Source: Sphingobacterium alimentarium
GTDB taxonomy: Bacteria > Bacteroidota > Bacteroidia > Sphingobacteriales > Sphingobacteriaceae
Direction: 5' to 3'
DNA length: 64,000 nucleotides
NCBI RefSeq assembly: GCF_004342685.1
Contig: NZ_SMBZ01000003.1
Coordinates: 1-64,000, forward strand
A model generated the notes under the pieces. The model was not told where the DNA came from and made no database searches. It saw only the letters and a list, made by a program, of their open reading frames with translations. Positions 53,681 to 62,530 of the stretch are shown one piece after another (position 1 is the stretch's first letter; each line of letters begins with the position of its first letter). The position numbers were made by a program, and so were the translations under genes.

Positions 53681-53962
53681 ATGATTGTAAAACATGTTGA
53701 AAATGGCAATAAAGGGACGTTTGTAGCCACTGAAGACGGCGTAAAAATCGGGGAGATGACATACTCCAAAGTCGGGTCAGATAAAATTATTATAGACCAT
53801 ACGGAAGTAGATGAAAGTCAAAAAGGCAAAGGTGTTGGTAAGATCTTACTCACCAAAGCTGTCGATTATGCGCGCGATAATAACGTCAAAATTTTGCCTT
53901 TGTGTCCGTTTGCGAAAGCAATGTTTGACAAGGATGTCGACATTAGAGATGTAAGGGCATAG
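53681..53962 (+). CDS. Small GNAT-type N-acetyltransferase (YjdJ-like)
   Basis: ATG 53681, preceded by AGAGAGGA, gives 93 residues; the start at 53651 is rejected. The short GNAT core is clear: GTFVATEDGVKIGEMTYSK, then IIIDHTEVDESQKGKGVGKILLTKAVDYARDN with the acetyl-CoA loop QKGKGVGKIL, and the ending ILPLCPFAKAMFDK. This Gcn5-related group has a cysteine near the end that can take the acetyl group (LPLCPF). Substrate unknown. A terminator lies 23 bases downstream. Confidence 0.93.
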   Translation: MIVKHVENGNKGTFVATEDGVKIGEMTYSKVGSDKIIIDHTEVDESQKGKGVGKILLTKAVDYARDNNVKILPLCPFAKAMFDKDVDIRDVRA

Positions 53963-53985
53963 TATTAATTTAATTTGGGATTAGT

Positions 53986-54019
53986 AGAGTTCTTGAAATA
54001 TTTTCAAGAACTCTTTTTT
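53986..54019. terminator. Bidirectional terminator between GNAT and LuxR genes
   Basis: AGAGTTCTTGAAA (53986-53998) pairs with TTTCAAGAACTCT (54002-54014) over a three-base loop and is followed by five to six T. It overlaps the stop of the LuxR gene. Confidence 0.88.
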
Positions 54020-54713
54020 ATTGTGACAACTTTCTGATTAGATCAATAAAATTGTTGGAATTTGTCTTATTCAAAATATTCTTACGATGGGTGTCTATCG
54101 TGTATTTGCTCGTGCACAATTTATCTGCAATTTCGGTACTATTCAGACCATCTTTGACTAATTCTAATATTTCCAGTTCTCTCTTAGTAAGTTTATAGCA
54201 ATTCTCCGTATCTAAATATATATTTCGGCTTTTATCGTAGATTCTGCGGTCATTGACAGGACGCTCTACATAGTCATTTATACGCTGGTGGATAACCAAA
54301 GTTTTTGTCAAATCGCCTTGATTACTTACTTCTAAAGCTTGACAAGTCTGTCTGATAGTGATGTAGCTGTTGTCCTTTATGCGCAAGCGATAGGTATAGC
54401 TATACAAATAATTAAAGTGCTCATTAAATCGCAGATTGTTCTTGAATTGTAGGTCCTTGTCTTCGCACTCAAAAAAGTAAGGCTGATCATCCGGATGAAT
54501 ATTACTAATCAAATTGTCCACAGTAAATGTGGATGCAGAATAGCCCGTAATTGTAGAAAATGCGGCATTCATAAAGGATATGACATTCAATGAGCAATCA
54601 AAAATAAAATAATAGCTATCAATTAATGCCTCATTTGTTATTGCAGTAGTGGTTTTCGAACTTTGCTTCTCAAACAAATTCTTCCACTTGTCATTTCTAA
54701 TTTCAACTGACAT
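54018..54713 (-). CDS. PAS-LuxR family transcriptional regulator
   Basis: The 231-residue protein has an N-terminal PAS/PAC-like domain (about 25-150: IDSYYFIFDCSLNVISFMNAAF, ITGYSASTFTVDNLISNIHPDD) and a C-terminal LuxR helix-turn-helix (about 170-231: LTKRELEILELVKDGLNSTEIA, then TSKYTIDTHRKNILNKTNS). It lacks a receiver domain, so activity would be set by a ligand or partner of the PAS domain. Such stand-alone PAS-LuxR proteins are frequent in Sphingobacteriales. It is divergent from the small membrane-protein gene; targets unknown. Confidence 0.92.
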   Translation of the reverse strand: MSVEIRNDKWKNLFEKQSSKTTTAITNEALIDSYYFIFDCSLNVISFMNAAFSTITGYSASTFTVDNLISNIHPDDQPYFFECEDKDLQFKNNLRFNEHFNYLYSYTYRLRIKDNSYITIRQTCQALEVSNQGDLTKTLVIHQRINDYVERPVNDRRIYDKSRNIYLDTENCYKLTKRELEILELVKDGLNSTEIADKLCTSKYTIDTHRKNILNKTNSNNFIDLIRKLSQ

Positions 54714-54820
54714 ATTTTTTTCTTAATAATTGATTTGGTAACCAAATATACTATTTTAAGTTAAAAATTCACAGCTTTATACAATATTTTATTGAATGAT
54801 TGTATATATTTTAAAATGTT

Positions 54821-54828
54821 TAGTTTTG
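54821..54828 (+). promoter_or_regulatory. -7 box just before the membrane-protein gene
   Basis: TAGTTTTG matches the Bacteroidota -7 consensus and ends 5 bases before the ATG at 54834, an arrangement like that of guaA. It also shows that the in-frame ATG at 54792 is not the start. Confidence 0.5.
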
Positions 54829-54833
54829 TAGCT

Positions 54834-55358
54834 ATGAACAATACAAGAAAAAAGACGAAGAACGAAGTTGCGCCACCAAGACCAGTAGAGACTTATTTCC
54901 AAAATTTGGACCTTGCATATCAAGACAATAAAGGGATATACGCATTATTTTTGACTTTGGCTTTCTTTGGTGTGATGGGTATAGTTTGGATGATTCCATT
55001 TCCACAACTCGATTTCCTCAAACGAATGAATGCACAGACTTTTTTAAATTGGGGATCATTCTATATTGCGATTATTATCTATCTATACCTCAAGTTGGCT
55101 CCGACCTTGTCTTACGCCATGTTATTTACAATAGGAATTATGAGTTTCTTCATCGTCCGTCTAGAATATGTAGAGCGTGATGGAGGACCTGCTGTGCTAT
55201 TAGTTTGTTCTATTCTGGCTGCAGTTGGCTTGATCGGATTATTGATATACAGTCAAAAAGGAAAATATAGTACCACGCAACATTTCTGGCAATTGCTGAC
55301 GGTTGGTCCAATATGGCTATGGTCAAAGGTCTTCGATAAATTGAAAATAAAATATTAA
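54834..55358 (+). CDS. Small multi-pass membrane protein, unknown (Mpo1-like at best)
   Basis: From ATG 54834 the protein has 174 residues. After a basic start (NNTRKKTKNEVAPPRPVETY) come four to five hydrophobic segments: ALFLTLAFFGVMGIVWMIPF, LNWGSFYIAIIIYLYLKL, YAMLFTIGIMSFFIVRL, VLLVCSILAAVGLIGLLIY and a last LLTVGPIWLWSKVF. The shape and the opening YFQNLDLAYQDNKG recall Mpo1/DUF962 proteins, but the usual conserved residues of that family are not evident, so this is a weak guess. It is followed by a strong terminator. Confidence 0.7.
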   Translation: MNNTRKKTKNEVAPPRPVETYFQNLDLAYQDNKGIYALFLTLAFFGVMGIVWMIPFPQLDFLKRMNAQTFLNWGSFYIAIIIYLYLKLAPTLSYAMLFTIGIMSFFIVRLEYVERDGGPAVLLVCSILAAVGLIGLLIYSQKGKYSTTQHFWQLLTVGPIWLWSKVFDKLKIKY

Positions 55359-55372
55359 TAAACTATAGCTTT

Positions 55373-55408
55373 AAAAAATCCCGAACAATAAAATGTTCGG
55401 GATTTTTT
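55373..55408. terminator. Terminator after the membrane-protein gene
   Basis: A perfect 15-bp stem, AAAAAATCCCGAACA (55373-55387) with TGTTCGGGATTTTTT (55394-55408), around a six-base loop. Confidence 0.92.
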
Positions 55409-55435
55409 CTAAATTGGAGTTTGTAAAATCAAATT

Positions 55436-56029
55436 ATGAGCAAATACAATTATCCTTTAGATTTCAAGTTTAAGATAGGTACACTATCCAATGATTTTGA
55501 AGCCAAAGATGCCTTAGGCAATACGCTTTTTTATGTCCGCGAAAAGATTCTGACATGGCGGGATCAAATGAAGGTGTATAGTGATAGTTCGAAAAGTGAG
55601 CTATTATACGAAATGAAATCGAACCGGTTAATTGATTTTCAGCAGACTTTTACCATCACCGACGCTGCTAATAATGTAATAGGAAAGGTGCGTCGCAAAA
55701 GTATTCGATCTTTGTGGAAATCGACTTTTAAACTAGTCAATGCGGATGACGAGCATGATTATACGATACAGGAGAAAAATGCCTTTGTAAAAATGTGGGA
55801 TGGTATATTTGGTGAAATTCCAATTATAGGAATGCTTTCAGGCTATGTATTCAACCCTTCGTATATTTTGTCCAATAATGCCGGTGAGGCTTTGTTTGAA
55901 TTGAAAAAAGAGCCCTCTTTTTTTGGTCGCAAATTTAAGGTAGAAAAATTGACATCTTCTGATATAGAGGAGGAGCGATTGGTTTTGAGCCTAGCGCTTA
56001 TGGTATTGGTAGAGCGAGATAGAGGTTAG
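55436..56029 (+). CDS. LURP-one-related / tubby-C-like protein
   Basis: The 197-residue protein shows the repeated strand pattern of the LURP-one/scramblase fold: FKIGTLSNDFEAKDALGNTLFYVREK, MKVYSDSSKSELLYEMKSN, FQQTFTITDAANNVIGKVRRK, FKLVNADDEHDYTIQEKN and PSYILSNNAGEALFELKKEPSFFGRKF. The DxxGNxL and adjoining basic strand are typical. Proteins of this fold may bind lipids; the bacterial ones are uncharacterised. Its stop overlaps the GNAT gene's stop on the other strand by 4 bases. Confidence 0.82.
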   Translation: MSKYNYPLDFKFKIGTLSNDFEAKDALGNTLFYVREKILTWRDQMKVYSDSSKSELLYEMKSNRLIDFQQTFTITDAANNVIGKVRRKSIRSLWKSTFKLVNADDEHDYTIQEKNAFVKMWDGIFGEIPIIGMLSGYVFNPSYILSNNAGEALFELKKEPSFFGRKFKVEKLTSSDIEEERLVLSLALMVLVERDRG

Positions 56030-56550
56030 ACAACTTCCTTATAATATTGTGATTTGTGAATTACAAATTCTAACTGCATACTGGTAGGACTCAAGCTATT
56101 TGGATAGGAATTTTCCAATTGGGCGCCAATTTTGGCTAATGCCTGTTGGGAACGGATGTTTTTATCACCAACATGGAATATCACTTTATCAACGAATTGG
56201 AAGGCATAGTCCAGCATAATTTTTTTGATCGATTGATTGTATATTCCACCCCAATACGAAGTATCCAAAAAAGTGTAGCCGATAGCTACACTTTTTTGTT
56301 TGATGTCATATTCATAAAATGATGTAGCACCGATAACATCATTTAAACGTTTATCCATAATCAAAAAGGGACAATCTGTCGCCATTAATTTGCCGAAGTA
56401 AGTTGAAAATCCTTCCGATGTATAGCGGCTTGAATACGGATGCTGCGCCCAAATTTCTGGGTTTGATCCCACCGCATACAGTTTCTCAAAATCCTTTTGA
56501 CTCAAGAATTTTAAAGAAACCAATTCGTTTTCTAATTCGACAAATTGCAC
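56026..56550 (-). CDS. GNAT family N-acetyltransferase (RimJ/RimL-like)
   Basis: The 174-residue protein looks like the RimJ/RimL side of the GNAT superfamily: LVSLKFLSQKDFEKLYAVGSNPEIWAQHP at the start, IGATSFYEYDIKQKSVAIGYTFLDTSYWGGIYNQSIKKIML in the core (with the acetyl-CoA loop degraded: YWGGIYNQ) and FHVGDKNIRSQQALAKIGAQLE, the RxNxRSxxxxxKxG pattern, at the end. The substrate is unknown. It lies 4 bases downstream of tyrA and so may ride on its transcript. Confidence 0.92.
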   Translation of the reverse strand: MQFVELENELVSLKFLSQKDFEKLYAVGSNPEIWAQHPYSSRYTSEGFSTYFGKLMATDCPFLIMDKRLNDVIGATSFYEYDIKQKSVAIGYTFLDTSYWGGIYNQSIKKIMLDYAFQFVDKVIFHVGDKNIRSQQALAKIGAQLENSYPNSLSPTSMQLEFVIHKSQYYKEVV

Positions 56551-56554
56551 GGTA

Positions 56555-57394
56555 TTACTTTATGATTCTTTTGATCTTATTGGATTTTTTGATGAGTTTA
56601 TATAATCCCTCATAATCTTCCTTTTCCAATTTGTCATGCAACTTTTGCAATTGCTTGATGTGTTCCTCCAAGACTTCCAGTACGTTTTCTCTATTTTGCT
56701 TGAAGATGGGTGTCCACATTTCAGGAGAAGACTTCGCTAAGCGTACAGTAGACTCAAATCCTGAACCGGCTAATTCGAATATTCGACCCTGCGATTTTTC
56801 TTTCTCTAATACGGTCAAAGCCAGTGCAAAGGAAGTCAAATGCGAAATATGAGACACATATGCGGTATGCATATCATGCTCTTCAGCATTCATAAACAAA
56901 GACTTCATCTCCAACAAATCTGTCAGCGCATCAGCCAGGTCAAAAGCATCCTCATCCGATTTGAAGGCTTCTACATAAACCATGTTTTTGCCTTTGAATA
57001 GATTTGGAACAGCAGCTTCCGGTCCTGAATACTCCGTACCGGCCATAGGATGTGCCGCTACATAGCGACCGCGTTTGGGATGGTCTGCTATCTGTTGTAG
57101 AATATTGATCTTAGTAGACCCCATATCGATGATTATCTGATCGGTAATCCGGTCTAAAATATAAGGCGTGAGTTGCATGATCGCATCCACAGGTGTGGTC
57201 AGAATGATGATTTTGGAGGTCGCAATAGCTTCATGCAAATCCATAATTTCATCCACCAAGTTCATTTGCAAAGCTTTCTTTTGGTTGATTTCACTTTTGT
57301 CTACGCCAATGACTTTCTCTGCAAAATTCGTTTCTTTCAGTCGGATAGCAATAGAACCACCTATCAAACCTATTCCGACAATAGCTATATTCAT
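56555..57394 (-). CDS. tyrA: Prephenate dehydrogenase
   Basis: The 279-residue protein starts with a dinucleotide-binding motif (IAIVGIGLIGGSIAIRLK) and has the TyrA landmarks ILTTPVDAIMQL, DMGSTKINILQQI, AAHPMAGTEYSGPEAA and HDMHTAYVSHISHL, which hold the catalytic histidine and the prephenate-binding residues. It turns prephenate into 4-hydroxyphenylpyruvate with NAD(P)+ for tyrosine synthesis. No ACT domain is present. The aminotransferase gene lies 18 bases upstream and supplies the matching amino-group step. Confidence 0.93.
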   Translation of the reverse strand: MNIAIVGIGLIGGSIAIRLKETNFAEKVIGVDKSEINQKKALQMNLVDEIMDLHEAIATSKIIILTTPVDAIMQLTPYILDRITDQIIIDMGSTKINILQQIADHPKRGRYVAAHPMAGTEYSGPEAAVPNLFKGKNMVYVEAFKSDEDAFDLADALTDLLEMKSLFMNAEEHDMHTAYVSHISHLTSFALALTVLEKEKSQGRIFELAGSGFESTVRLAKSSPEMWTPIFKQNRENVLEVLEEHIKQLQKLHDKLEKEDYEGLYKLIKKSNKIKRIIK

Positions 57395-57412
57395 ATTTAA
57401 GATAATTACTAT

Positions 57413-58573
57413 TTATAAATTTTCCGTGAGGCGTGTAATCGCCTTGTCCAAAGTATCTTGATTCGCACAAAGACTGATTCGTATAAATTGCTCTCCAGCA
57501 GTTCCAAAGATACCACCAGGTGTAATAAATACTTTAGCATCATATAGGACTTTATCACTCAACGCATAACAATCCGAATATGTCGACGGAATCTGAGCCC
57601 AGACGAATAACCCCACCTGATCCAGACTATATTGACAATCTAGCAAATCCATTATTTCGAATACTTTCTTACGTCGTTCAGCATATTCTTCATTGAGCTG
57701 GGTGTACCATGACTTGTCTAAATTCAAGGCTTTAGCGGCAGCCAACTGTAAGGGCAGAAACATACCTGAATCCATATTGCTTTTGAAGCGCAATATTTCT
57801 CCAATTCTCGTTTCATTAGCTATCAGCATGCCGATGCGCCATCCCGCCATATTCGAAGATTTGCTCAGCGAATTTAATTCTATTGCCGTATCAAGAGCAC
57901 CTTCTACCGACATGATGCTTTCTGGAGAATCATTCAGAATGAAACTGTATGGATTATCGTGACATATTAATATAGTATGTTTCTTCCCAAATGCAATCAC
58001 ACGCTCAAAAAAAGCTTTATTTGCCAAAGCACCAGTAGGCATATGCGGATAATTGATCCACATCAATTTGACTTTCGAAAGGTCCAGCTTTTCCAGTTCA
58101 TTAAAGTCCAACAACCAATTATTATCCGCTGAAAGCGTATACGGAATTGCCGTAGCACCTGTAATCCGTACGGCACTGCTATAGGCAGGATATCCCGGGT
58201 TAGGAATCAGTACTTCATCGCCTTCTTGCAGGTAGGTCATACAGATATGCACAATGCCCTCTTTAGACCCGATCAAAGGTAAGATTTGCGAATTGGGATC
58301 CAAATGTACCTGATAATAACGCGCATACCAATCTGCCATCGCCTGCCGTAAGACAGGAGCCCCTTTGTAGTTCTGATAGCCATGCGTATTGGGCAAAGCA
58401 GCCTGTGCATGAAGTTCCTTAATTACATCCGGATGCGGAGGCAGATCAGGACTTCCAATACCTAGATTGATTACCTGAGCACCAGCCTTATTCATCTCAT
58501 CGATCTCCCGCAACTTCTTGGAAAAGTAATATTCTTCTGTATGTTGTAACCTTTTTGCTACTTGAATTTCCAT
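57413..58573 (-). CDS. Class I/II aminotransferase (aspartate/aromatic type)
   Basis: The 386-residue PLP enzyme has the fold type I landmarks: INLGIGSPDLPPHPDVIKEL, GYQNYKGAPVLRQAMADWY, IPNPGYPAYSSA, an asparagine in INYPHMPTGA (the usual NPxNPTG reads YPHMPTG), the tyrosine/aspartate region CHDNPYSF, the PLP lysine K238 in SLSKSSNMAGWRIGM and the carboxylate-binding arginine in FIRISLC. Adjacency to tyrA suggests a role in aromatic amino-acid synthesis, for example prephenate or aspartate transamination; substrate preference is not proven. It is first in the unit with tyrA and the GNAT gene. Confidence 0.92.
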   Translation of the reverse strand: MEIQVAKRLQHTEEYYFSKKLREIDEMNKAGAQVINLGIGSPDLPPHPDVIKELHAQAALPNTHGYQNYKGAPVLRQAMADWYARYYQVHLDPNSQILPLIGSKEGIVHICMTYLQEGDEVLIPNPGYPAYSSAVRITGATAIPYTLSADNNWLLDFNELEKLDLSKVKLMWINYPHMPTGALANKAFFERVIAFGKKHTILICHDNPYSFILNDSPESIMSVEGALDTAIELNSLSKSSNMAGWRIGMLIANETRIGEILRFKSNMDSGMFLPLQLAAAKALNLDKSWYTQLNEEYAERRKKVFEIMDLLDCQYSLDQVGLFVWAQIPSTYSDCYALSDKVLYDAKVFITPGGIFGTAGEQFIRISLCANQDTLDKAITRLTENL

Positions 58574-58760
58574 CTAAAATATATTTGGTGCTAAATTTAT
58601 AAAAACTTACGGTGTTTGTTGAATTAATCTATAATAAAAGTGGACAATATTGTGTTTTTTGTAGAATATCAAAGGTGTGCAACTTTTTGTATGTAAATTT
58701 CTAGAATCAATTATTTCACGGTCATTTTTAGTACTTTTGCTTTTACTGAGAAATTATTGA

Positions 58761-60599
58761 ATGAAAACATACTTTAGACTATTATCTTTTGCCAAGCCGA
58801 TTGAGAAATATGCTATTCCTTATATAATTTGCACATTTATCACTGTTATTTTCGGTACATTAAATTTAGCTTTGCTCGTACCACTTCTTCAGGTGTTATT
58901 CAAAGGGACTGGCGATGTCGATCTACAAGCGCCCGCAGCCATCACCAAACCAGAGAGTTGGTTGGATTTCGGTGACTGGTTTACGTATTATGCCGATCGG
59001 TTGTATTTTGATTTGGGGCCTTATGAGGCTTTGAAATATGTTTGTATTGTTATAATCACATCGGTTTTTATCAGCAATTTGTTCCGTTATTTTTCACAAC
59101 GAATAATGGAAAATCTTCGTATCCATACCTTATTGAATCTTCGCAAAGCCGTATTTAATAATGTGATGAATTTGCATATGGGATATTTTTCCAATCAACG
59201 CAAAGGGGACATTATCTCTAAGATTGCATCCGATGTTCAAGTTGTACAGTTCTCTGTTACAGCAACATTACAAGTTATATTTAAAGAGCCACTTCAACTA
59301 ATTGCATATATTGTTGTGCTTTTTTCCTTATCGGCAAAGCTGACTTTGTTTTCTATGCTCGTAATTCCAGTCTCTGCTTTTGTGATTTCACGCATAGTGA
59401 AGAAACTAAAATCCCAAGCCAAAGAAGGACAAGAGTCATACGGAAAAATGATTTCCTATTTGGATGAGGCATTGTCGGGAGTGAAAATAGTAAAAGCTTT
59501 TAATGCGGCGGATTTTGTCAAAAACCGTTTTAACAATGAAAGCTCGCATTATTCCAAAGTTATGCGTCGCATGGTGCGCAGGCAACAGATGGGTTCGCCC
59601 GTTTCCGAACTTCTAGGTGTAGCGATGGTAGCCATTATCTTGCTCTATGGCGGTAATTTGGTATTGAATGGTGAAGGCGACCTTACTGCTTCTCAATTTA
59701 TAGGTTATATTGCAATATTTTCACAAGTAATGCGTCCCGCGAAAGCTTTGACAGATTCTTTCTCTAATGTACATAATGGTATTGCTGCAGGTGAGCGTGT
59801 TCTCGAACTGATTGACGAGAAAAATCTTGTCGAAGACATCGAAAATGCCGAAAAAGTATCAACCTTCCAGTCGGCTATCTCATTTGAAAATGTAAATTTT
59901 GCGTATGGCGACAAACAGATTCTGAATGATATAAACCTCAATATCGAAAAGGGACAAACTGTAGCATTGGTAGGACCATCTGGTGGCGGAAAGTCTACTT
60001 TAGTAGACCTTATCCCTAGATTTATGGATGTTACAGGAGGAGAAATTCTTTTTGATGGTAAGAATATCAAGACATTAAATCAGGATTCTCTACGTGCATT
60101 GATCGGTACCGTGAATCAAGAATCTATTCTTTTTAACGACACCATTTTTAATAATATTGCTTTTGGCCTTGAGCATGCTACACAACCAGAAGTAGAAGCT
60201 GCAGCCAAAATTGCAAACGCGCACGAATTTATTGAAAAAACACCTGAAGGCTACCAAACCAATATTGGTGATCGAGGTTCAAAACTATCCGGAGGACAGC
60301 GCCAACGTATTTGTATTGCGCGCGCCGTATTGAAAAATCCACCCATTATGCTGTTGGACGAAGCCACATCGGCATTAGACACCGAGTCCGAACGATTGGT
60401 ACAAGACGCTCTTTATAAACTGATGGAAAATAGAACGACTGTAGTGATTGCCCATCGTTTGAGCACCATTCAGAATGCAGACAAAATCGTCGTTCTTGAC
60501 GCCGGTCGAATTGTGGAAGTAGGTTCGCATAGTCAATTAATAAATCATAATGGATTGTATAAGAGATTGATCGATATGCAACAATTTGTGGAGGCTTAA
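58761..60599 (+). CDS. ABC exporter, MsbA-like lipid/multidrug type
   Basis: The 612-residue half-transporter has six membrane segments (about 15-330) and an ATPase domain (about 360-612): Walker A GPSGGGKST near 411-419, Q-loop TVNQESILFND, signature LSGGQRQR, Walker B IMLLDEATSALD and the switch histidine in VIAHRLS. Together this is the MsbA/lipid A-exporter type, which flips lipids or drugs as a homodimer. A TACTTTTG box at 58732-58739 could drive it. Substrate is inferred only from family. It is followed 100 bases later by the mqnE gene. Confidence 0.93.
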   Translation: MKTYFRLLSFAKPIEKYAIPYIICTFITVIFGTLNLALLVPLLQVLFKGTGDVDLQAPAAITKPESWLDFGDWFTYYADRLYFDLGPYEALKYVCIVIITSVFISNLFRYFSQRIMENLRIHTLLNLRKAVFNNVMNLHMGYFSNQRKGDIISKIASDVQVVQFSVTATLQVIFKEPLQLIAYIVVLFSLSAKLTLFSMLVIPVSAFVISRIVKKLKSQAKEGQESYGKMISYLDEALSGVKIVKAFNAADFVKNRFNNESSHYSKVMRRMVRRQQMGSPVSELLGVAMVAIILLYGGNLVLNGEGDLTASQFIGYIAIFSQVMRPAKALTDSFSNVHNGIAAGERVLELIDEKNLVEDIENAEKVSTFQSAISFENVNFAYGDKQILNDINLNIEKGQTVALVGPSGGGKSTLVDLIPRFMDVTGGEILFDGKNIKTLNQDSLRALIGTVNQESILFNDTIFNNIAFGLEHATQPEVEAAAKIANAHEFIEKTPEGYQTNIGDRGSKLSGGQRQRICIARAVLKNPPIMLLDEATSALDTESERLVQDALYKLMENRTTVVIAHRLSTIQNADKIVVLDAGRIVEVGSHSQLINHNGLYKRLIDMQQFVEA

Positions 60600-60698
60600 T
60601 CCATGGACAAAAACGAGGTTATTAATTTTATAATTACTCCTTATATTTAGGTAAAGAGTAATTGTTTTTGATATATTTGAGTAAGAAGGGAGTAATAT

Positions 60699-61892
60699 AT
60701 GAACGCTGAGAAAAAGCTAACTTTTTTAATAAACAACCCAACAATGCATGTTGATTTAAAAAGAATAGCTGAGAAAGTACTTGCAGAAGAACGAATCACC
60801 TTTGATGAAGGTGTGCTATTATACGAAAAAGGAGACCTCAATTATCTAGGTGTATTAGCGAATTATATCCGTGAGAAAAAGCATGGACATTATACCTATT
60901 TCAACCGTAATTTTCATATCGAGCCGACCAATGTCTGTGTCTATGATTGCAAATTCTGTTCGTATTCACGTATGATAAAACAACGTGAAGAAGGATGGGA
61001 GATGGACGTAGATGGCATGATGGATATTGTCAAGAAATATGATAACGAGCCTGTCACAGAAGTACACATTACCGGGGGGGTGGTACCGAAGCAGAATTTA
61101 GATTTCTATGCTGAATTTTTCAAGCGTTGTAAAGCTCATCGTCCTGATCTTCATATCAAAGGACTGACTCCAGTAGAGTATTACTATATATTCAAGAAGG
61201 CAAAGCTGTCACATTATGATGGTCTGAAATACTTGAAAGAATGTGGCTTGGATTCTATGCCTGGTGGAGGTGCTGAAATATTTCATCCAGAAATAAGAGA
61301 GCAAATCGCACATGATAAATGTACTGCAGAGCAGTGGTTGGATATTCACGAGCAAGCGCACAAATTGGGCATGCATACCAATGCGACGATGTTGTACGGT
61401 CATATTGAACAGTTTTGGCATCGTGTGGACCATATGGAACGATTACGTCAGTTGCAAGATAAGACAGGAGGCTTCCAGACTTTCATTCCACTGAAATTCA
61501 GAAATAAGGACAACCAAATGGCTCATGTACCTGAAGTATCTGTGATTGAAGATTTAAGAAATTATGCCATTGCAAGGATATATATGGACAATTTCCCACA
61601 TATAAAAGCCTATTGGGCCATGATATCTCGTGATACGGCACAATTATCGCTTGCCTATGGTGTCAATGACATAGATGGTACGTTGGATGATACAACCAAA
61701 ATCTACTCCATGGCAGGAGCGGAGGAGCAAAATCCGGCAATGACGACCCAAGAATTAGTAGAATTGATTCGTCATGTAGGGAGACATCCTATAGAGCGTG
61801 ACACCTTATATAATGTCATTACAGACTACAAAGATGTTATTTTTGAGGAAGATAAGGCAAAGAAATATTATGCTTTGCCGGTAGTGAACTAG
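60699..61892 (+). CDS. mqnE: Aminofutalosine synthase MqnE
   Basis: The 397-residue radical SAM enzyme has the 4Fe-4S motif CxxxCxxC at C80, C84 and C87 (CVYDCKFCSYS), the SAM-binding ITGGVVPKQN, and the family-typical GLDSMPGGGAEIFHP and HTNATMLYGHIE. The pattern places it in the MqnE/MqnC pair; the PGGGAEIF form and pairing with MqnA favour MqnE, which joins the MqnA product with SAM in the futalosine route to menaquinone. It precedes a phosphatase gene by 11 bases, with mqnA after that. A TATATTTG box at 60672-60679 may be its promoter. Confidence 0.9.
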   Translation: MNAEKKLTFLINNPTMHVDLKRIAEKVLAEERITFDEGVLLYEKGDLNYLGVLANYIREKKHGHYTYFNRNFHIEPTNVCVYDCKFCSYSRMIKQREEGWEMDVDGMMDIVKKYDNEPVTEVHITGGVVPKQNLDFYAEFFKRCKAHRPDLHIKGLTPVEYYYIFKKAKLSHYDGLKYLKECGLDSMPGGGAEIFHPEIREQIAHDKCTAEQWLDIHEQAHKLGMHTNATMLYGHIEQFWHRVDHMERLRQLQDKTGGFQTFIPLKFRNKDNQMAHVPEVSVIEDLRNYAIARIYMDNFPHIKAYWAMISRDTAQLSLAYGVNDIDGTLDDTTKIYSMAGAEEQNPAMTTQELVELIRHVGRHPIERDTLYNVITDYKDVIFEEDKAKKYYALPVVN

Positions 61893-61903
61893 AAAAAAAA
61901 AGA

Positions 61904-62530
61904 ATGGCGATAAAGACATTTTATTTTATAAGACACGGACAGACAGATTTAAATCTTAAAGGAATAGTACAAGGTAGAGGCGTGAATACGCCTTTAAACT
62001 TGAATGGACGAAAGCAAGCCGATGCTTTTTTCGAAGCCTACAAGCATGTTCCTTTTGACAAAATATATACTTCCACTTTGCTGCGCACGCATCAGACTGT
62101 CGAGCGTTTTGAAAAGGAATTGGGCATCGCACGTGAGGAGCTAATTGGCTTGGATGAGATTAGTTGGGGTATTTATGAAGGGCAAGTACAGGACGAGACT
62201 ATTTTGAAAGGTTTTCAAGAGGTGGTCACCTCTTGGCGAAATAACGAACTGGATTTAAGCATTGAAAATGGTGAGTCACCAAATGAACTAGTAAAAAGAC
62301 AGAAAGAAGCTATTGCTCATATGCTAGAGCAAACGGATGAAGAAACCGTTCTTGTCTGTATGCATGGCCGTGCCCTACGCATCTTACTATGTCACTTGAC
62401 AGATGTACCGGTTTGTCAAATGGATGATTTTCCCCATACCAATACTTCCTTATACGTTCTCACCTACGAGGATGGTAAATTTGAAATTAAAGATTATTAC
62501 AATACAACGCATTTAGAGGGGTTGGAATGA
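61904..62530 (+). CDS. Histidine phosphatase family protein
   Basis: The 208-residue protein has the phosphoglycerate-mutase-like core: RHGQTDLNLKGIVQGRG at the start (with the phosphorylated histidine in RHG), the second arginine in STLLRTHQT, the proton donor glutamate in WGIYEGQ and the second histidine in CMHGRALRIL. It is co-directional with mqnE and mqnA, ends in an ATGA overlap with mqnA (62527-62530) and is thus tightly coupled to menaquinone genes, but has no fixed step in that pathway. Substrate unknown. Confidence 0.93.
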   Translation: MAIKTFYFIRHGQTDLNLKGIVQGRGVNTPLNLNGRKQADAFFEAYKHVPFDKIYTSTLLRTHQTVERFEKELGIAREELIGLDEISWGIYEGQVQDETILKGFQEVVTSWRNNELDLSIENGESPNELVKRQKEAIAHMLEQTDEETVLVCMHGRALRILLCHLTDVPVCQMDDFPHTNTSLYVLTYEDGKFEIKDYYNTTHLEGLE

